A DNA stretch of 43,919 nucleotides, from positions 1-43,919 of the forward strand of contig CAKPOF010000009.1 of assembly GCA_934169725.1 (NCBI GenBank). The letters run 5' to 3'. Position numbers and translations under genes: made by a program. A model generated the notes under the pieces. That model did no database searches, was not told the DNA's origin, and saw nothing but the letters and a program-made list of their open reading frames with translations. Positions 1-7,250 of this stretch are shown here, one piece after another. Numbering within the stretch: the stretch's first letter is position 1; the number at the start of each line of letters is the position of its first letter. This DNA comes from an uncultured Clostridia bacterium. Lineage in GTDB: Bacteria; Bacillota; Clostridia; TANB77; CAG-508.

Positions 1-87
1 ATTTTTTATTAAATTTATTTCATTTACTAATATAATTTCTTATACAAATTACTATTTTTCTAACTAATTACTAAATTATAATTTGAA

Positions 88-564
88 TTATAGTTCAATT
101 AAACTACTTTCATAATCTTTAACATAATATTTTATGTTCTTTATTCCTTTTGAAATAATTGTATGTCCTTCTTCTTCAAGTAATCTTTTTTGTAATTCTA
201 TTGCTTCAGGATATTTAACATTTAATTCTCCATCAGATTTTAAAGTTCTCCAATATGGCGTAATATCTTCGTTTCTTTGATAACTAGCCCAAGCAACTAT
301 ATTTACAAATATTCCTGCTGTCATTGGATCGGTAAAGTCTGCATTATTTTGTTTTGCTAAATAATCTCTCATTTGACTAACAGTTATGAGTTTTCCCTTT
401 GGTACTTTTTTCATTAGTTCATCATAATAAATTGGTGGTGCAAAAAACATTTTAGTTCCACCATATTTTTTTATTGTTTTTTCATCTTCAACTATTTGTA
501 TTTTTGGCATATCCTTATTATTATTCATCATAGCATTAAAATCTTTTTTATTTTCATTACCCAT
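88..564 (-). CDS. Alkyltransferase-like (MGMT DNA-binding domain) protein
   Basis: This 158-aa protein resembles the C-terminal DNA-binding domain of O6-methylguanine-DNA methyltransferases. What is seen: the helix lead-in VPKGKLITVSQMRDYL (about residues 55-70), the core PYWRTLKSDGELN (about 103-115), and the Q..LL..EG ending. In true MGMT the core is PCHRV with the acceptor cysteine; here that position is Y, so alkyl transfer is not expected. Known family: alkyltransferase-like (ATL) proteins bind alkylated guanine and hand it to nucleotide excision repair. The first 30 residues are polar and unconserved in appearance, so a later Met is possible as the start; the ribosome site is weak. It ends near the window's left edge and is probably a stand-alone gene. 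Confidence 0.7.
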   Translation of the reverse strand: MGNENKKDFNAMMNNNKDMPKIQIVEDEKTIKKYGGTKMFFAPPIYYDELMKKVPKGKLITVSQMRDYLAKQNNADFTDPMTAGIFVNIVAWASYQRNEDITPYWRTLKSDGELNVKYPEAIELQKRLLEEEGHTIISKGIKNIKYYVKDYESSLIEL

Positions 565-651
565 ATTACTTCAACTCACTTTCAAATTACTATTTTGTCT
601 TCATATTATATACCATAAAACAAATTATTTATCAATATAATAGTAAATAAA

Positions 652-690
652 AAAATAGCCTACTCCTAAGTAAGAGTAAGCTATAAAACA
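652..690 (-). terminator. Terminator after the primase gene
   Basis: A GCTTACTC...GAGTAGGC hairpin with a one-base bulge is followed on the minus strand by a T run. It lies just past the stop of the primase reading frame. Confidence 0.6.
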
Positions 691-708
691 ATTCTTTTTA
701 CACATAAA

Positions 709-1780
709 TTATGCGACTTTTCTTAATGAATATAATGTTAAAAAATCTTTATCCAATACTTCTTTAAAATCAGTTATTGGCTTAGTTTCAAGATTATAAC
801 CAAGTGGTATTAAATCTTTAAAAACTCTATTTATAATATAGTCTAAATTATCATTCTGACCAATTTTAAAAGCAAATATAATATTATCAACATTAGTAGA
901 TTCAATAACTTTTAATATTTGATAAGAATTACTAATATTAGAAAATGCAATCATTGGTACATTCAAACTTGCCTTAATATAGTTTCCTAACAAGAAATTA
1001 TCAGTTAGTACAACAGTATTAGTATTTTCATCAATATTATTTTTGCTTAATAGATTTTTAGTCCCAGTACCGTTAATTTTATCTTTACTAGAAAACCACA
1101 TGTCTTTTGTATTATTAAAAGGCTTATCTAAATGTATTGATAAGGCTTGTATTTTATGTTCTTCATCAAATATTGGTATAAATATCCCTTTACCTGCAGA
1201 AAAGGTCCATTTAAAATCTGCTTCTTGATAAAATCCAGGTATTCCAGATAAATCATAAAGTTTTGACAATCTATATGCTATTAATCTTCTATGAATACTT
1301 TTGTTAGGGATTGTTCTATACATCTGTTCTTCAATAGTAGAATTTAAAAAGCCAAGTCTATTTAGTGCTAATTTTGAGCTTTTTTCAAGTTTTAACATAT
1401 TTAAAAAAGTTCTATAAATTGCATCTCTTTTATCTATATCTGCAATTTCATTTATAGGACTTATTGTTATGTTACTTTTTTGAATAGAAAAACATTCTTT
1501 ATCTAACAATTCTCTATATGCTTTCTTATTATCGATACCTTTAACACGAGCATATAGTCCTACTGAATATCCGGCCTGCACCACAACGACTACAACAATA
1601 TTTGTTGTTTGTAGTATTTAAACTTAATGTGGCAATTTTTGAATTTTTATTATATCCACAAAATGGACAAATTGCTTTAACTTCTGTATGTTTATCGTCT
1701 GTTATTTCTAAGCATAAATGATATGCTACATTTAATATATTTATATGCCTTGCGACTTCTATATAATCTTCTATTTGCAT
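709..1780 (-). pseudogene. CHC2 zinc-finger / Toprim-type DNA primase, frameshifted
   Basis: Two overlapping frames form one protein. The upstream 79-aa frame (1541-1780) carries a DnaG-like zinc ribbon, CPFCGYN...KYCCSRCGAG. The downstream frame (709-1584) continues with GYSVGLYARVKGIDNKKAYREL, the usual sequence after the fourth cysteine, and then about 270 residues like the catalytic part of mobile-element primases. Removing one C at about 1572-1574 (GGCCGG to GGCGG on the sense strand) joins them as CGAGGYSVGLYARVKG, about 350 aa. So this is a single-base insertion or a sequencing error. The gene sits 15 bp downstream of the replication initiator and its AAGGAT ribosome site is good. Likely role: primer synthesis for replication of a plasmid-like or integrative element. 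Confidence 0.75.
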
Positions 1781-1795
1781 TTTTACAAATCCTTT

Positions 1796-2626
1796 CTATA
1801 CAGCTATTCGTATATTTCTATTATTGATATCATCTTCTAATCTTTTTATAAATTTATTAGCTGTTTTTTGTATTTTATCTCCTAATTCCATAAGTATTTT
1901 TATATCATCTTTTACATAAGATGTAATATAATTAAAACTACATATTGATGTATCTATGTATTTATTTATAATAGCTTGTCTGTAATAATTAAAAAAGTCA
2001 TCTGTATTATGATCTTTGCAAGTTAAATATAAATTCACCAAAATTTCTCTATCAAACTTACACATAATACTTTTAAAATTGCTATTGTATATTAAAAATA
2101 GAGTATAAATGATTTCTTTTAATTTTACCAAATTAGCCTGTTCCATAGTATTTATAATTACTTTAGGATATATAAACTCAAGCCTATTCAAATTTGAATA
2201 AAATTCATTTGAAATTTTATTGCTATTATTTATAATTAAAATAAATAAATCATCTATATTATATTTTATATTATTATGGGTGAAATTTTTTTCATACCCT
2301 CCTATGAAATTATTTTCGTGGGGTGGGGTGAAAATTTTTTCATACCCTAGTGCATCTGTTAAGTATATTTTTCTTTGGTAATTATTTTCTACAATTATTT
2401 TTATATAGCCTTTTTCTTGTAACTTAGATATTGTAAATTGTATTGCTCGAGGAGTGCAATTATATAAATTAGCAAAATAATTATTTGTAGCAAAACAATA
2501 TCCTTCTTTATTACACAGACAAGTGATTTCACTATACAATAACTTAGCTTTGTCTGTTAAATCTCTATCATACCTAACAACTGCTGGTAAAATGGAATAA
2601 TAACTACTTTTAATATTTTCATCCAA
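1796..2626 (-). CDS. Winged-helix replication initiator of a mobile element
   Basis: This 276-aa protein begins with a helix-turn-helix module typical of phage/ICE replication proteins: YYSILPAVVRYDRDL at the N-terminus, then LLYSEITCLCNKEGYCFATN and a recognition helix with CTPRAIQFTISKLQEKGYI (about residues 55-75). The rest is helical and DnaD-like in length and character but without a motif I can name. A repeated peptide, GYEKIFT and GYEKNFT (about residues 94-116), is encoded by two near-identical DNA stretches. The start is supported by an AGGAG site nine bases upstream. It precedes the primase on the same strand and lies downstream of a repeat-rich region that could be the origin. Exact family not certain. 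Confidence 0.7.
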   Translation of the reverse strand: MDENIKSSYYSILPAVVRYDRDLTDKAKLLYSEITCLCNKEGYCFATNNYFANLYNCTPRAIQFTISKLQEKGYIKIIVENNYQRKIYLTDALGYEKIFTPPHENNFIGGYEKNFTHNNIKYNIDDLFILIINNSNKISNEFYSNLNRLEFIYPKVIINTMEQANLVKLKEIIYTLFLIYNSNFKSIMCKFDREILVNLYLTCKDHNTDDFFNYYRQAIINKYIDTSICSFNYITSYVKDDIKILMELGDKIQKTANKFIKRLEDDINNRNIRIAV

Positions 2627-2648
2627 AATTTAACTCCTCTCATAAAAA

Positions 2649-2741
2649 TTATTCATCTGATTTTTTTCCTGCTAATATACAGGCATATAAAAAGAGGCTA
2701 AGATTAGCCCCTAAAAATAATCCGATTATAAATTGTAACAT
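2649..2741 (-). CDS. 30-aa single-pass membrane peptide (DUF3789-like)
   Basis: A short frame with a strong GGAGG site (2748-2752) encodes MLQFIIGLFLGANLSLFLYA followed by a short tail ending in GKKSDE. It has one hydrophobic helix with a small charged C-terminus. Peptides of this type (the DUF3789 pattern) are common beside replication genes of clostridial phages and integrative elements. Function is unknown. Position between the origin-like repeats and the initiator supports membership of the element. Confidence 0.7.
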   Translation of the reverse strand: MLQFIIGLFLGANLSLFLYACILAGKKSDE

Positions 2742-2759
2742 TTTTTTCCTCCAAAATAC

Positions 2760-3102
2760 TAAATTTTAATTAAGGGGAAATTTTTAGTTATGCTGGGGGA
2801 ATTTTTATAAATGTTATAATTCCTTAAAAATCAGTGCTTTGAGGATAAATTATTTTCTTATTTTAGACTTTAAATATTTTCCCCTGAAAATTCCCCCGAA
2901 ATTCCTCAAATATTATTTTTCTTTCCCCTTATTTCCCCTTAAAGATGGGATTATAATAAATCTATTTAAACTTTTTTAAACTTTATTAAACTATTTTAAA
3001 TTTTTCTTATTTTTAACAATCAAAGATATATCAAGTGTTGTAGCTTACAACCTTAGAAAACTCTATCTTTTAAAATCTTAAAAATTTATATATCATAGCG
3101 AA
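2760..3102. repeat. Origin-like non-coding region with G-run repeats
   Basis: No gene is seen here. The stretch holds about six short repeats of the form GGGGAAA / GGGGGAATTTT. Two are on the plus strand (2773-2780, 2795-2806) and the others on the minus strand (about 2877-2885, 2889-2897, 2923-2929, 2932-2939). A perfect 6-bp hairpin GTTGTA-GCT-TACAAC lies at 3037-3051. In a sequence this poor in G and C these clusters stand out. The place, directly upstream of an initiator and primase, fits a replication origin or transfer origin of the element. This is inference; no known iteron family was recognised. Confidence 0.4.
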
Positions 3103-3147
<45 letters not shown>

Positions 3148-3148
3148 A

Positions 3149-3174
3149 ACCCCATTCACATGAATGGGGTTTTA
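3149..3174 (+). terminator. tRNA terminator, copy 1
   Basis: The 10-bp stem ACCCCATTCA / TGAATGGGGT with loop CA is followed by TTTT. An identical hairpin occurs at 5567-5592 as part of a larger direct repeat. Confidence 0.75.
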
Positions 3175-3181
3175 AGTTAAT

Positions 3182-3282
3182 TTACCTGTCTAAAACATTA
3201 TCTTTTCATATCATTATATTGTTTAGGACTATTACATACTTTCAATATTTTAACATCTGGAAATACATTCTTGATCCATTTA
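3182..3282 (-). pseudogene. Internally deleted remnant of the adenylyltransferase gene
   Basis: This stretch repeats the 3' end of the gene at 5600-6082 (matching about 5600-5643) and then jumps to a second block matching about 5868-5945. The jump falls at an ATAT shared by both sides, so about 220 bp were lost by a microhomology deletion. The copy continues the direct repeat that starts in the tRNA fragment. It cannot be functional. Confidence 0.75.
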
Positions 3283-3289
3283 CTCGATT

Positions 3290-4510
3290 TTAATCTTGAA
3301 TTGATGTTACAATGCCATCTTCAAAATATATATATTTATAATTATTGTAGCACCATTGTTCATGTTTTCCATAACTTGTTGTTGTTCTGTTTATTTTGTT
3401 CGGTTTTCCCCATGTACTATTTTCGACTTCTGTCTTGGTCATACCTATGGAAGGTTCCAACAGTTTTACTTTATCTTCAGGTTGAGTCTTGTCACTTAGT
3501 TTTGATAACTCTATTGTGCTTTGTGAAGAAGAATAAGGAGAATATAATAATTTTCCGTTTTCTTGTTTTAATTTATATATCGCAGTATCTAAATTATCCA
3601 TTTGTGACTCATTATCAAATATATATAAAATATTATTTTCATATTTGCTGTAATATTGGTCGTATGTATATTTATATGAATAATTACTATATATACGGTA
3701 ACATTTTTCTCCATTTATAATCCATTTATATCCTGAACCAGCCCATTCACCATCTAATTCGTGAGCTTTATTTATTTTACTTATTAATTCTTTGCTATCT
3801 TTATATTCTGGTATTTTTTCTAAAAGTTCAATTTCCTTTTTGTATGAATCATCATTTATAATTGCTGTTCTATATATAATTTCATTTGTTTTTTCTTTGA
3901 CATCTTGTAGGTTTAAAATATTTTCTAATGTTTCTTTACTATATTTGGTAGACTGCAATATTTTTAAGATTTCATCTTTGTTATCTATATTATTATTGTT
4001 AAGTTGTTGTATTATATCTTCTTTCAAACTCGCTTCTTCAGTATATTCTTCATCATTTTTAGCAAATCCGCCAAAAATTGTATATTTATTATCTTTACAA
4101 TTTATTATTACTTTAGCTTCTGTTATTTCTTTTACTTTGTCTTGTATATAATCAGTAGTATCTTTATCTATTAACACTCCTTCATATTTTTTAAATACTT
4201 TGTTGAACTTTTTTAACAATTCAGAGGCTATTTCTTTCTTTTTTGAATATTCATAGTTTTCAAAATCATTTTTCATTTGTATATTTAGATTATTAAAATA
4301 TTTGCCTTCTATGTTATATTTTTCATAATCTACATCTTTTAAAACTTCCTTTTGTATATCTTTGGACAGACTTATTTTAGCTATTTGTTTTTGTATAGGA
4401 TTTATTAATATTATACCAAGTACTATTATAGCAAAGATTATTAATCCTATTATTTTATTTTTTTTCATTTTTGTATAATATATATCTTCATTTATCTTTT
4501 CATTATTCAT
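3290..4510 (-). CDS. Membrane-anchored protein with SmpA/BamE-like C-terminus
   Basis: The 406-aa product has a short cytoplasmic N-terminus, one membrane helix (about residues 19-37, IIGLIIFAIIVLGIILI) and a long outside part rich in Lys, Asn and Glu. The last 55 residues, starting IGMTKTEVENSTWGKPNKIN and ending in a YIYFEDGIVTSIQ strand, match the pattern of small outer-layer domains related to the SmpA/OmlA (BamE) fold, found at the end of many Firmicute surface proteins. Role unknown. It forms a likely pair with the gene 28 bp upstream on the same strand and lies within the insert bounded by the two tRNA scars. Ribosome site AAGGTG. Confidence 0.6.
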   Translation of the reverse strand: MNNEKINEDIYYTKMKKNKIIGLIIFAIIVLGIILINPIQKQIAKISLSKDIQKEVLKDVDYEKYNIEGKYFNNLNIQMKNDFENYEYSKKKEIASELLKKFNKVFKKYEGVLIDKDTTDYIQDKVKEITEAKVIINCKDNKYTIFGGFAKNDEEYTEEASLKEDIIQQLNNNNIDNKDEILKILQSTKYSKETLENILNLQDVKEKTNEIIYRTAIINDDSYKKEIELLEKIPEYKDSKELISKINKAHELDGEWAGSGYKWIINGEKCYRIYSNYSYKYTYDQYYSKYENNILYIFDNESQMDNLDTAIYKLKQENGKLLYSPYSSSQSTIELSKLSDKTQPEDKVKLLEPSIGMTKTEVENSTWGKPNKINRTTTSYGKHEQWCYNNYKYIYFEDGIVTSIQD

Positions 4511-4538
4511 ACTTTTTCACCTTAATCTTTATACTTTT

Positions 4539-5078
4539 CTATTTAATTTTTTTATAATTTCTTAAAATTTTATCTACATTAATGTTAACATATTCATTTT
4601 TATCCAAATGAATATATTTGCCATTATTATACCAAGTTTCATATATTAATCTACTAATCGCTATTTCATCAGAATTATTTGTATATTTAGTAATTTTTGT
4701 ATCAGCCTTGCTATCATCTCCTAAATATTTGATGTTATTTGTATAGGCAACAATATTTCTTGTGCTACCACCCAATCCATTTTGACCAGCAGTATCCATA
4801 AGTATCATTTTATTTTCATCGTTATTATATATTCTTATTTCAAAAATTTGCATTGAATCCGGATTTTTCAAACTATCATGATAAGCTTTTACAACTTTTG
4901 CTACCATTTCTTCATCTTCCGATAAATTATTACTATATAAAAATATAGCTATACTTCCCAATGCAATCATTAATAGAGCAACTATAATAATGATTTTATA
5001 CCTTTTGATAAAACTTTTTTTATGCTCTGTATCTTTTTTTGTGTTTACTGAATGTTCTTTATTTTTTAAATCATTCAT
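4539..5078 (-). CDS. Unknown single-pass membrane protein
   Basis: The 179-aa protein has a Lys-rich N-terminus, one membrane helix at about residues 30-48 (IIIIVALLMIALGSIAIFLY) and an exported domain of about 130 residues. That domain has the pattern VVKAYHDSLKNPDSMQIFEI, seen in small Firmicute membrane-attached proteins of unknown function. A GGGGGA site precedes the ATG closely. It is probably co-transcribed with the 406-aa protein downstream. No enzymatic motif is visible. Confidence 0.6.
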   Translation of the reverse strand: MNDLKNKEHSVNTKKDTEHKKSFIKRYKIIIIVALLMIALGSIAIFLYSNNLSEDEEMVAKVVKAYHDSLKNPDSMQIFEIRIYNNDENKMILMDTAGQNGLGGSTRNIVAYTNNIKYLGDDSKADTKITKYTNNSDEIAISRLIYETWYNNGKYIHLDKNEYVNINVDKILRNYKKIK

Positions 5079-5211
5079 TTATATTCCCCCTTTTTATTTT
5101 ATGTAATATAATGTAACATAGTTTTTGTGTTTTTGCAATACTTTTGTATTCCTTTTTGTCTGGTATTAAAATTGCTAGTTTTATGCCACAATAACATTGA
5201 GGTGTTTAATA

Positions 5212-5406
5212 ATGTTTGAAGTTTCAAAATATAAAGATAGTAATGTAAAATTATCAATAAGACTTCCTGAAAGTATAAATAATACATTAAAAACAATTGC
5301 AAAATCAGAAGATATGAGTTTTAATAATGTTTTAGTTAGTTGTATAAAATATGCTTTAGATAATACAGATTTATCAAAATATGGGATTGAAAAAGATAAA
5401 AAATAA
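5212..5406 (+). CDS. Ribbon-helix-helix (Arc/CopG-type) protein
   Basis: The ATG at 5212 follows a TGAGGTG ribosome site by seven bases and is preferred over an in-frame TTG at 5197. The 64-aa product has the small beta strand VKLSIRLPESINN followed by two helices (TLKTIAKSEDMSFNNVLVSC and the next segment), the layout of Arc/MetJ/CopG DNA-binding dimers. Such proteins act as autorepressors, plasmid copy regulators, or relaxosome accessory factors. It is the only plus-strand gene in the insert between the two tRNA scars and could control that insert. No toxin partner is seen next to it. Confidence 0.65.
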   Translation: MFEVSKYKDSNVKLSIRLPESINNTLKTIAKSEDMSFNNVLVSCIKYALDNTDLSKYGIEKDKK

Positions 5407-5553
5407 AGTACTGCAATAGACAAGTATTAGCAGAATATTATTACAGTATAATAATCATATTACAGGTATTATAGATGTGTTATTGTATGTATATAGATAT
5501 TGTTTATATGATATATAAATATAATGTATATATAGTTAAATTCATACTATTGG

Positions 5554-5565
5554 CCTGGTGCACCA
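5554..5565 (+). other. Second tRNA-Arg 3'-end scar (direct repeat)
   Basis: CCTGGTGCACCA repeats the last 12 bases of the fragment at 3103-3147. The match continues through the terminator and the end of the neighbouring gene, about 85-90 bp in all. It marks the far end of the 3136-5553 insert. Confidence 0.65.
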
Positions 5566-5566
5566 A

Positions 5567-5592
5567 ACCCCATTCACATGAATGGGGTTTTA
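5567..5592 (+). terminator. tRNA terminator, copy 2
   Basis: Same 10-bp stem and T run as at 3149-3174. It may also end transcription from the adenylyltransferase gene that converges on it. Confidence 0.7.
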
Positions 5593-5599
5593 CTTTAAT

Positions 5600-6082
5600 T
5601 TACCTGTCTAAAAACATTTTATTTTTGATATCATTATATACCATCAAAGTTAAATATTGTTTTTCTTGTTCAATATCTTTTCTAATCTTACTGGCTGATA
5701 TTTTAAATTTTTCTCTATTTGAATCTACTATAACATTTTCCAAATTCAAATATTTAGCAACATATTTTCCATAATCTTCACTACTATAAAAATGTGTAAA
5801 TTTTATGTCTTTTACTATATTTGATAAATATTTCATTTGAATATTCACACTTTTTTCATCTACCCCATATTGTTTAGGATTATTAAATGCTTTCAATATT
5901 TTAACATCTGGAAATACATTTTTAATCCATTTAATTTTTGTTTCAATGTCAATATCAAATTGTGGTGTATCATACACAACAACATAAAATTCATCCATTT
6001 CCTTTAAAGCTGTTTCTATTAAATATTGATGTCCTTTATGAAAAGGTGCAAATTTTCCAATAGTAAACCCTCTTTTTATCAT
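5600..6082 (-). CDS. Nucleotidyltransferase, NMN-adenylyltransferase-like
   Basis: The protein (160 aa from the ATG at 6082) has the two marks of the HxGH nucleotidyltransferase superfamily: GKFAPFHKGHQYLIETAL at the N-terminus and the ISASKIRKD motif near residue 137. The DTPQFDIDIETKIKWIKNVF stretch and overall length fit the NadR/NadM-type nicotinamide-nucleotide adenylyltransferases, which make NAD from NMN and ATP. Another adenylyl- or cytidylyltransferase substrate is possible. A longer start at 6106 exists but overlaps the upstream frame; the ATG at 6082 begins one base past that frame's stop, suggesting an ancestral operon. A decayed partial copy of this gene lies at 3182-3282. Confidence 0.65.
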   Translation of the reverse strand: MIKRGFTIGKFAPFHKGHQYLIETALKEMDEFYVVVYDTPQFDIDIETKIKWIKNVFPDVKILKAFNNPKQYGVDEKSVNIQMKYLSNIVKDIKFTHFYSSEDYGKYVAKYLNLENVIVDSNREKFKISASKIRKDIEQEKQYLTLMVYNDIKNKMFLDR

Positions 6083-6083
6083 A

Positions 6084-6953
6084 TTATTTATTTTCTTCTC
6101 TTTCATTGTAATATTCTGGTACTGGTGGAATGCTATTTATTCCATCTACAATTTGTTGTAATGTATGATTAATCTTCAATGGATTTATTTTTGGCAAATC
6201 AGAAACTTCGATTTTATCTTTACCTAAAAGAGTTTTTAAAGCTACATTTACCATTCTAATATCATATTGTCCTTTATATAATGGTGTAATTGGTCTATCT
6301 AAATGAAACATTTTATAAACTGCTGTCATTGCTGTTCTTACACTTGTTTCAACTGTGAATACAACATCTCCTTCAAGTTCAACAAGTTATCCTATAAATG
6401 CTAGGTTTGTGCTTCCGTTTAGAATTACTTGTGGTCTATCATTTATTTTTCTAGGCATAAATTGTGATGTTATATATGGCATAACTGTTGGAATTGCTAT
6501 TGAATGACTTATTGTTTCGTCCATTTTATCTTCTAGTCCACAATAATATAAAAATTCTTTTAGTATTTCTTCTCCATTACATTCGTTCATTGGCTTTTTA
6601 ATATAACTTCCAATTTCATTTGAGTGTAAACCATAGAACCATAATACTTGAACATTGTCAGGTTGGGTTGGACAAGTTGGTTGTAATGCTGCACCATAAT
6701 ATCCATAACCTGCACAATTTACTAAAATGTCAATTCAATTTTCTTTTGTGATTACTTCACTTACACAATTAATCATTGACTGTTCATTTGTTACATCTAT
6801 TGATATTGGTATAATTCCTATATTTTTTAAATCCTCAATTTTTCTTACATTTCTTCCTGCTGCATAAACTATAAATCCGTATTTGTTCAATTCAATAGCT
6901 GTTTGTTTTCCTATTCCATCAGTTCCACCTGTTACTAATCCTACCCTTTTCAT
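6084..6953 (-). pseudogene. SDR N-terminus fused in frame to oleate hydratase C-terminus, two nonsense codons
   Basis: One reading frame runs through the whole stretch, broken by TGA at 6735-6737 and TAA at 6387-6389. The first 90 codons are a short-chain dehydrogenase: VGLVTGGTDGIGKQTAIEL at the start and, after the TGA, IDILVNCAGYGYYGA. The frame then continues as oleate hydratase (myosin-cross-reactive antigen family): IGSYIKKPMNECNGEEIL, MPYITSQFMPRK, GSTNLAFIG, and, after the TAA, a VFTVE..VRTAM..VY segment and the C-terminal end. Both stops look like point mutations (GGA to TGA, CAA to TAA). About two thirds of a normal hydratase, including its FAD-binding N-terminus, is missing. The SDR start has an AGGAGG site. 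Non-functional as it stands. Confidence 0.8.
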
Positions 6954-7069
6954 AATAATAACCTCCTAAATTTGTTTATTTAATTATTATTATAAAATTT
7001 GATTATGAATTGTTGAATAGCATATTGTGTCATATTGTTTTCAATTTATGCCATTATATTATCATAAAA

Positions 7070-7096
7070 GCAGATAATTATCAATTAATTATCTGC
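7070..7096. repeat. Perfect 11-bp inverted repeat
   Basis: GCAGATAATTA-TCAAT-TAATTATCTGC lies about 115 bp upstream of the SDR start. The half-site GCAGATA recurs at 7120-7126. It could be an operator or a weak terminator; the T run is poor on both sides. Confidence 0.45.
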
Positions 7097-7136
7097 CTTA
7101 AAAATTGCATATTTTTTATGGCAGATACGATAATAT

Positions 7137-7200
7137 GTTACAATTCACAGCCCAAAATATTTACCTTATAAAAATTTAATAATATATTGTTTTTTATACA
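7137..7200. repeat. Remnant of the structured intergenic element
   Basis: About 60 bases starting GTTACAATTCACA and ending in AATAATATATTGTTTT match the left flank and left arm of the element copy at 9868-9925. The internal structured core and right arm are missing. Confidence 0.55.
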
Positions 7201-7210
7201 TTTAGCAAAA

Positions 7211-7239
7211 GAATCCAATTTTAAAAATTGGATTCTTTA
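7211..7239 (-). terminator. Terminator of the deaminase-like gene
   Basis: The stem GAATCCAATTTT / AAAATTGGATTC lies just past the stop codon of the gene at 7251, followed by a short T run on the minus strand. Confidence 0.65.
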
Positions 7240-7250
7240 ATTATGTACAT

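Noticed and set aside
6387..6953. TGA at 6735 and TAA at 6387 as recoded or selenocysteine codons
   Set aside because: The frame is a truncated chimera missing the FAD domain, two different stop codons are involved, and no recoding structure is seen; decay explains it.
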